Source: Solenopsis invicta (Eukaryota > Arthropoda > Insecta > Hymenoptera > Formicidae). From it: 64,000 nt of DNA. The translations under genes and the position numbers were made by a program. The notes under the pieces are model-generated. The model had not been told where the DNA came from, made no database searches, and saw nothing but the letters and a program-made list of their open reading frames with translations. Of this stretch, positions 62,773 through 64,000 are shown piece after piece (the stretch's first letter is position 1; every line of letters begins with the position of its first letter). The stretch covers positions 16,846,156 to 16,910,155 of the forward strand of contig NC_052673.1 of NCBI RefSeq assembly GCF_016802725.1. Direction: 5' to 3'.

Positions 62773-64000
62773 CTGAGAGAAAAATTGTACTACAGTTGCA
62801 AATCACGTCATGTGTTCAGTCTTTATTTTATGTTAGGTAAAGAGTAGTGTACAAAGCTGTGAAAATTTTTCTCAGAATATCCAAATCTATTTCTTTTAAT
62901 GATGCATTAATAAATTAACGTTTTTAGTTAATAATTATTTGCATAAATTAATGTATATAGAGCGAAATAGTAGACAATGGGAAAGACATGCAAGACAAAT
63001 CTCGATACGCAAACATTTAAGAATTTTATTTTGCGCATTTCTCCTATGCAGTCTCTATTTTAAGGTAGACTATTGCATATCGAAATGGGCTCGTATTCTG
63101 GTGCAAGATATAGATATAGTTTATTTCGAGCTGTCGCTAAATCACTGTCATGAGAAAATTGATTTTTCTGTTGACTATTAGCATAGATAGCGCGCCTTCT
63201 ATCAGATTCTTTATTTTTCACATATAATTCTATATTTTCTAATTTTATTATCACATATACACTGAGGATTGAATCAATTTTTAACTATAGTAACGTCAAA
63301 TCAAACAGATAAACAATTTACAAATTAATGAATATAATAACTCGAAAGAGTTGGATTACATTGCAGTACATTGTACCGTTATAGTATATTATTATGAAAA
63401 TTTGCGGTTATCTGCTACACGCGACGTTTACGCAAACATCAAATTTTGCCAATGTCTAAACTATTTCAGCGCTTTTATGTCCTGTGCAGGGTGAGATGTG
63501 TTTTGTCATCTCGTAGCTTGTGGCAATGAACAATTAACTTGTAAAACGTAGTTCTGCCACTTTTCCGCGAAATCCGCATATGTTTCGCTTTTAATTTTAA
63601 TCTTGTCTGCAATTTAAGAGTCGATTTATAATCGTTGGCGGCGCTAAACTTTTCAAACAAAGAGATCCGGAAAAGACAGATCCACTAAAGAGAAATTTGC
63701 TGAGGATAATCTCGCGGATGTAAAATCGTCGCGATGACACGTCGCGGCACCCGCGATCGCATCATTCGCCAGAAATATCTCGCGGAACGCGAAAGGCTGA
63801 CTAAAAATGGAATGATCTAGGCCTAGATTCGTCCGTCTATATTTCTATGCTATACAAATAATCAGAAACATCGTAATTTGCGGTAGAACGGACTCAACGA
63901 GAATAAACTGAATAATCAATAAAATTATCTCTTTCAAGATTGCTGCAATTTAATAAATATATAAATAATCAAAACACTGTCACAAATATATAAATATAAC
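62773..64000. other. 5' flank of bestrophin, no further gene recognised
   Basis: Upstream of the bestrophin coding start, it may hold the promoter and non-coding first exon of that gene. AT-rich with a CpG-richer patch at 63680-63800. Frames of 80 aa or less show no motif. Confidence 0.4.

Noticed and set aside
1..64000. tRNA, rRNA or CRISPR genes
   Set aside because: I looked for tRNA B-box-like GGTTCGA contexts with paired arms and for regularly spaced direct repeats and found none convincing. A covariance-model scan was not possible.

Overview
The window looks like a piece of an insect nuclear genome, most likely a hymenopteran and probably an ant. Three lines of evidence support this: AT-rich intergenic DNA broken by CpG-rich islands, short GT-AG introns, and three animal-type multi-exon genes. 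No prokaryotic operon, rRNA, tRNA or CRISPR array was recognised. The lineage is inferred from protein character and base composition, not from a search.

Three complete protein-coding genes can be rebuilt exon by exon, with consistent reading phase at every junction. (1) On the + strand, 31912-36734, a six-exon ANL-superfamily acyl-CoA synthetase (4-coumarate-CoA-ligase / luciferase-like) of 538 residues has all core adenylation motifs and a C-terminal SKL peroxisomal signal. (2) On the - strand, 57460-54660, a seven-exon RING-type E3 ligase of the TRAIP (Drosophila no poles) family has about 435 residues. Its last exon is uncertain. (3) On the - strand, 62672-58538, an eight-exon bestrophin chloride channel has 709 residues. 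Genes 2 and 3 lie in tandem about 1.1 kb apart. I see no functional link among the three.

Layout: 1-31.9 kb has no gene I can support. It alternates AT-rich DNA with CpG-rich, often low-complexity islands (about 1.7-2.3, 3.5-5.9, 9.2-10.3, 13.7-15.3, 16.9-17.6 and 26.6-28.9 kb) and scattered short inverted-repeat elements. The synthetase gene occupies 31.9-36.7 kb. A 4.35-kb foldback element (37307-41658) follows directly. It has long inverted arms, an internal tandem repeat and younger nested insertions. 42-53.9 kb is again gene-free, with CpG-rich islands, a polypurine tract and several inverted-repeat elements. 54-62.8 kb holds TRAIP and bestrophin, and 62.8-64 kb holds nothing recognisable.

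The most unusual content is the repeat fraction. It includes the foldback element, where one arm serves as the empty site for a MITE in the other. It also includes two near-perfect 34-40 bp hairpins, and two unrelated-looking inverted-repeat elements that share a small stem-loop module.
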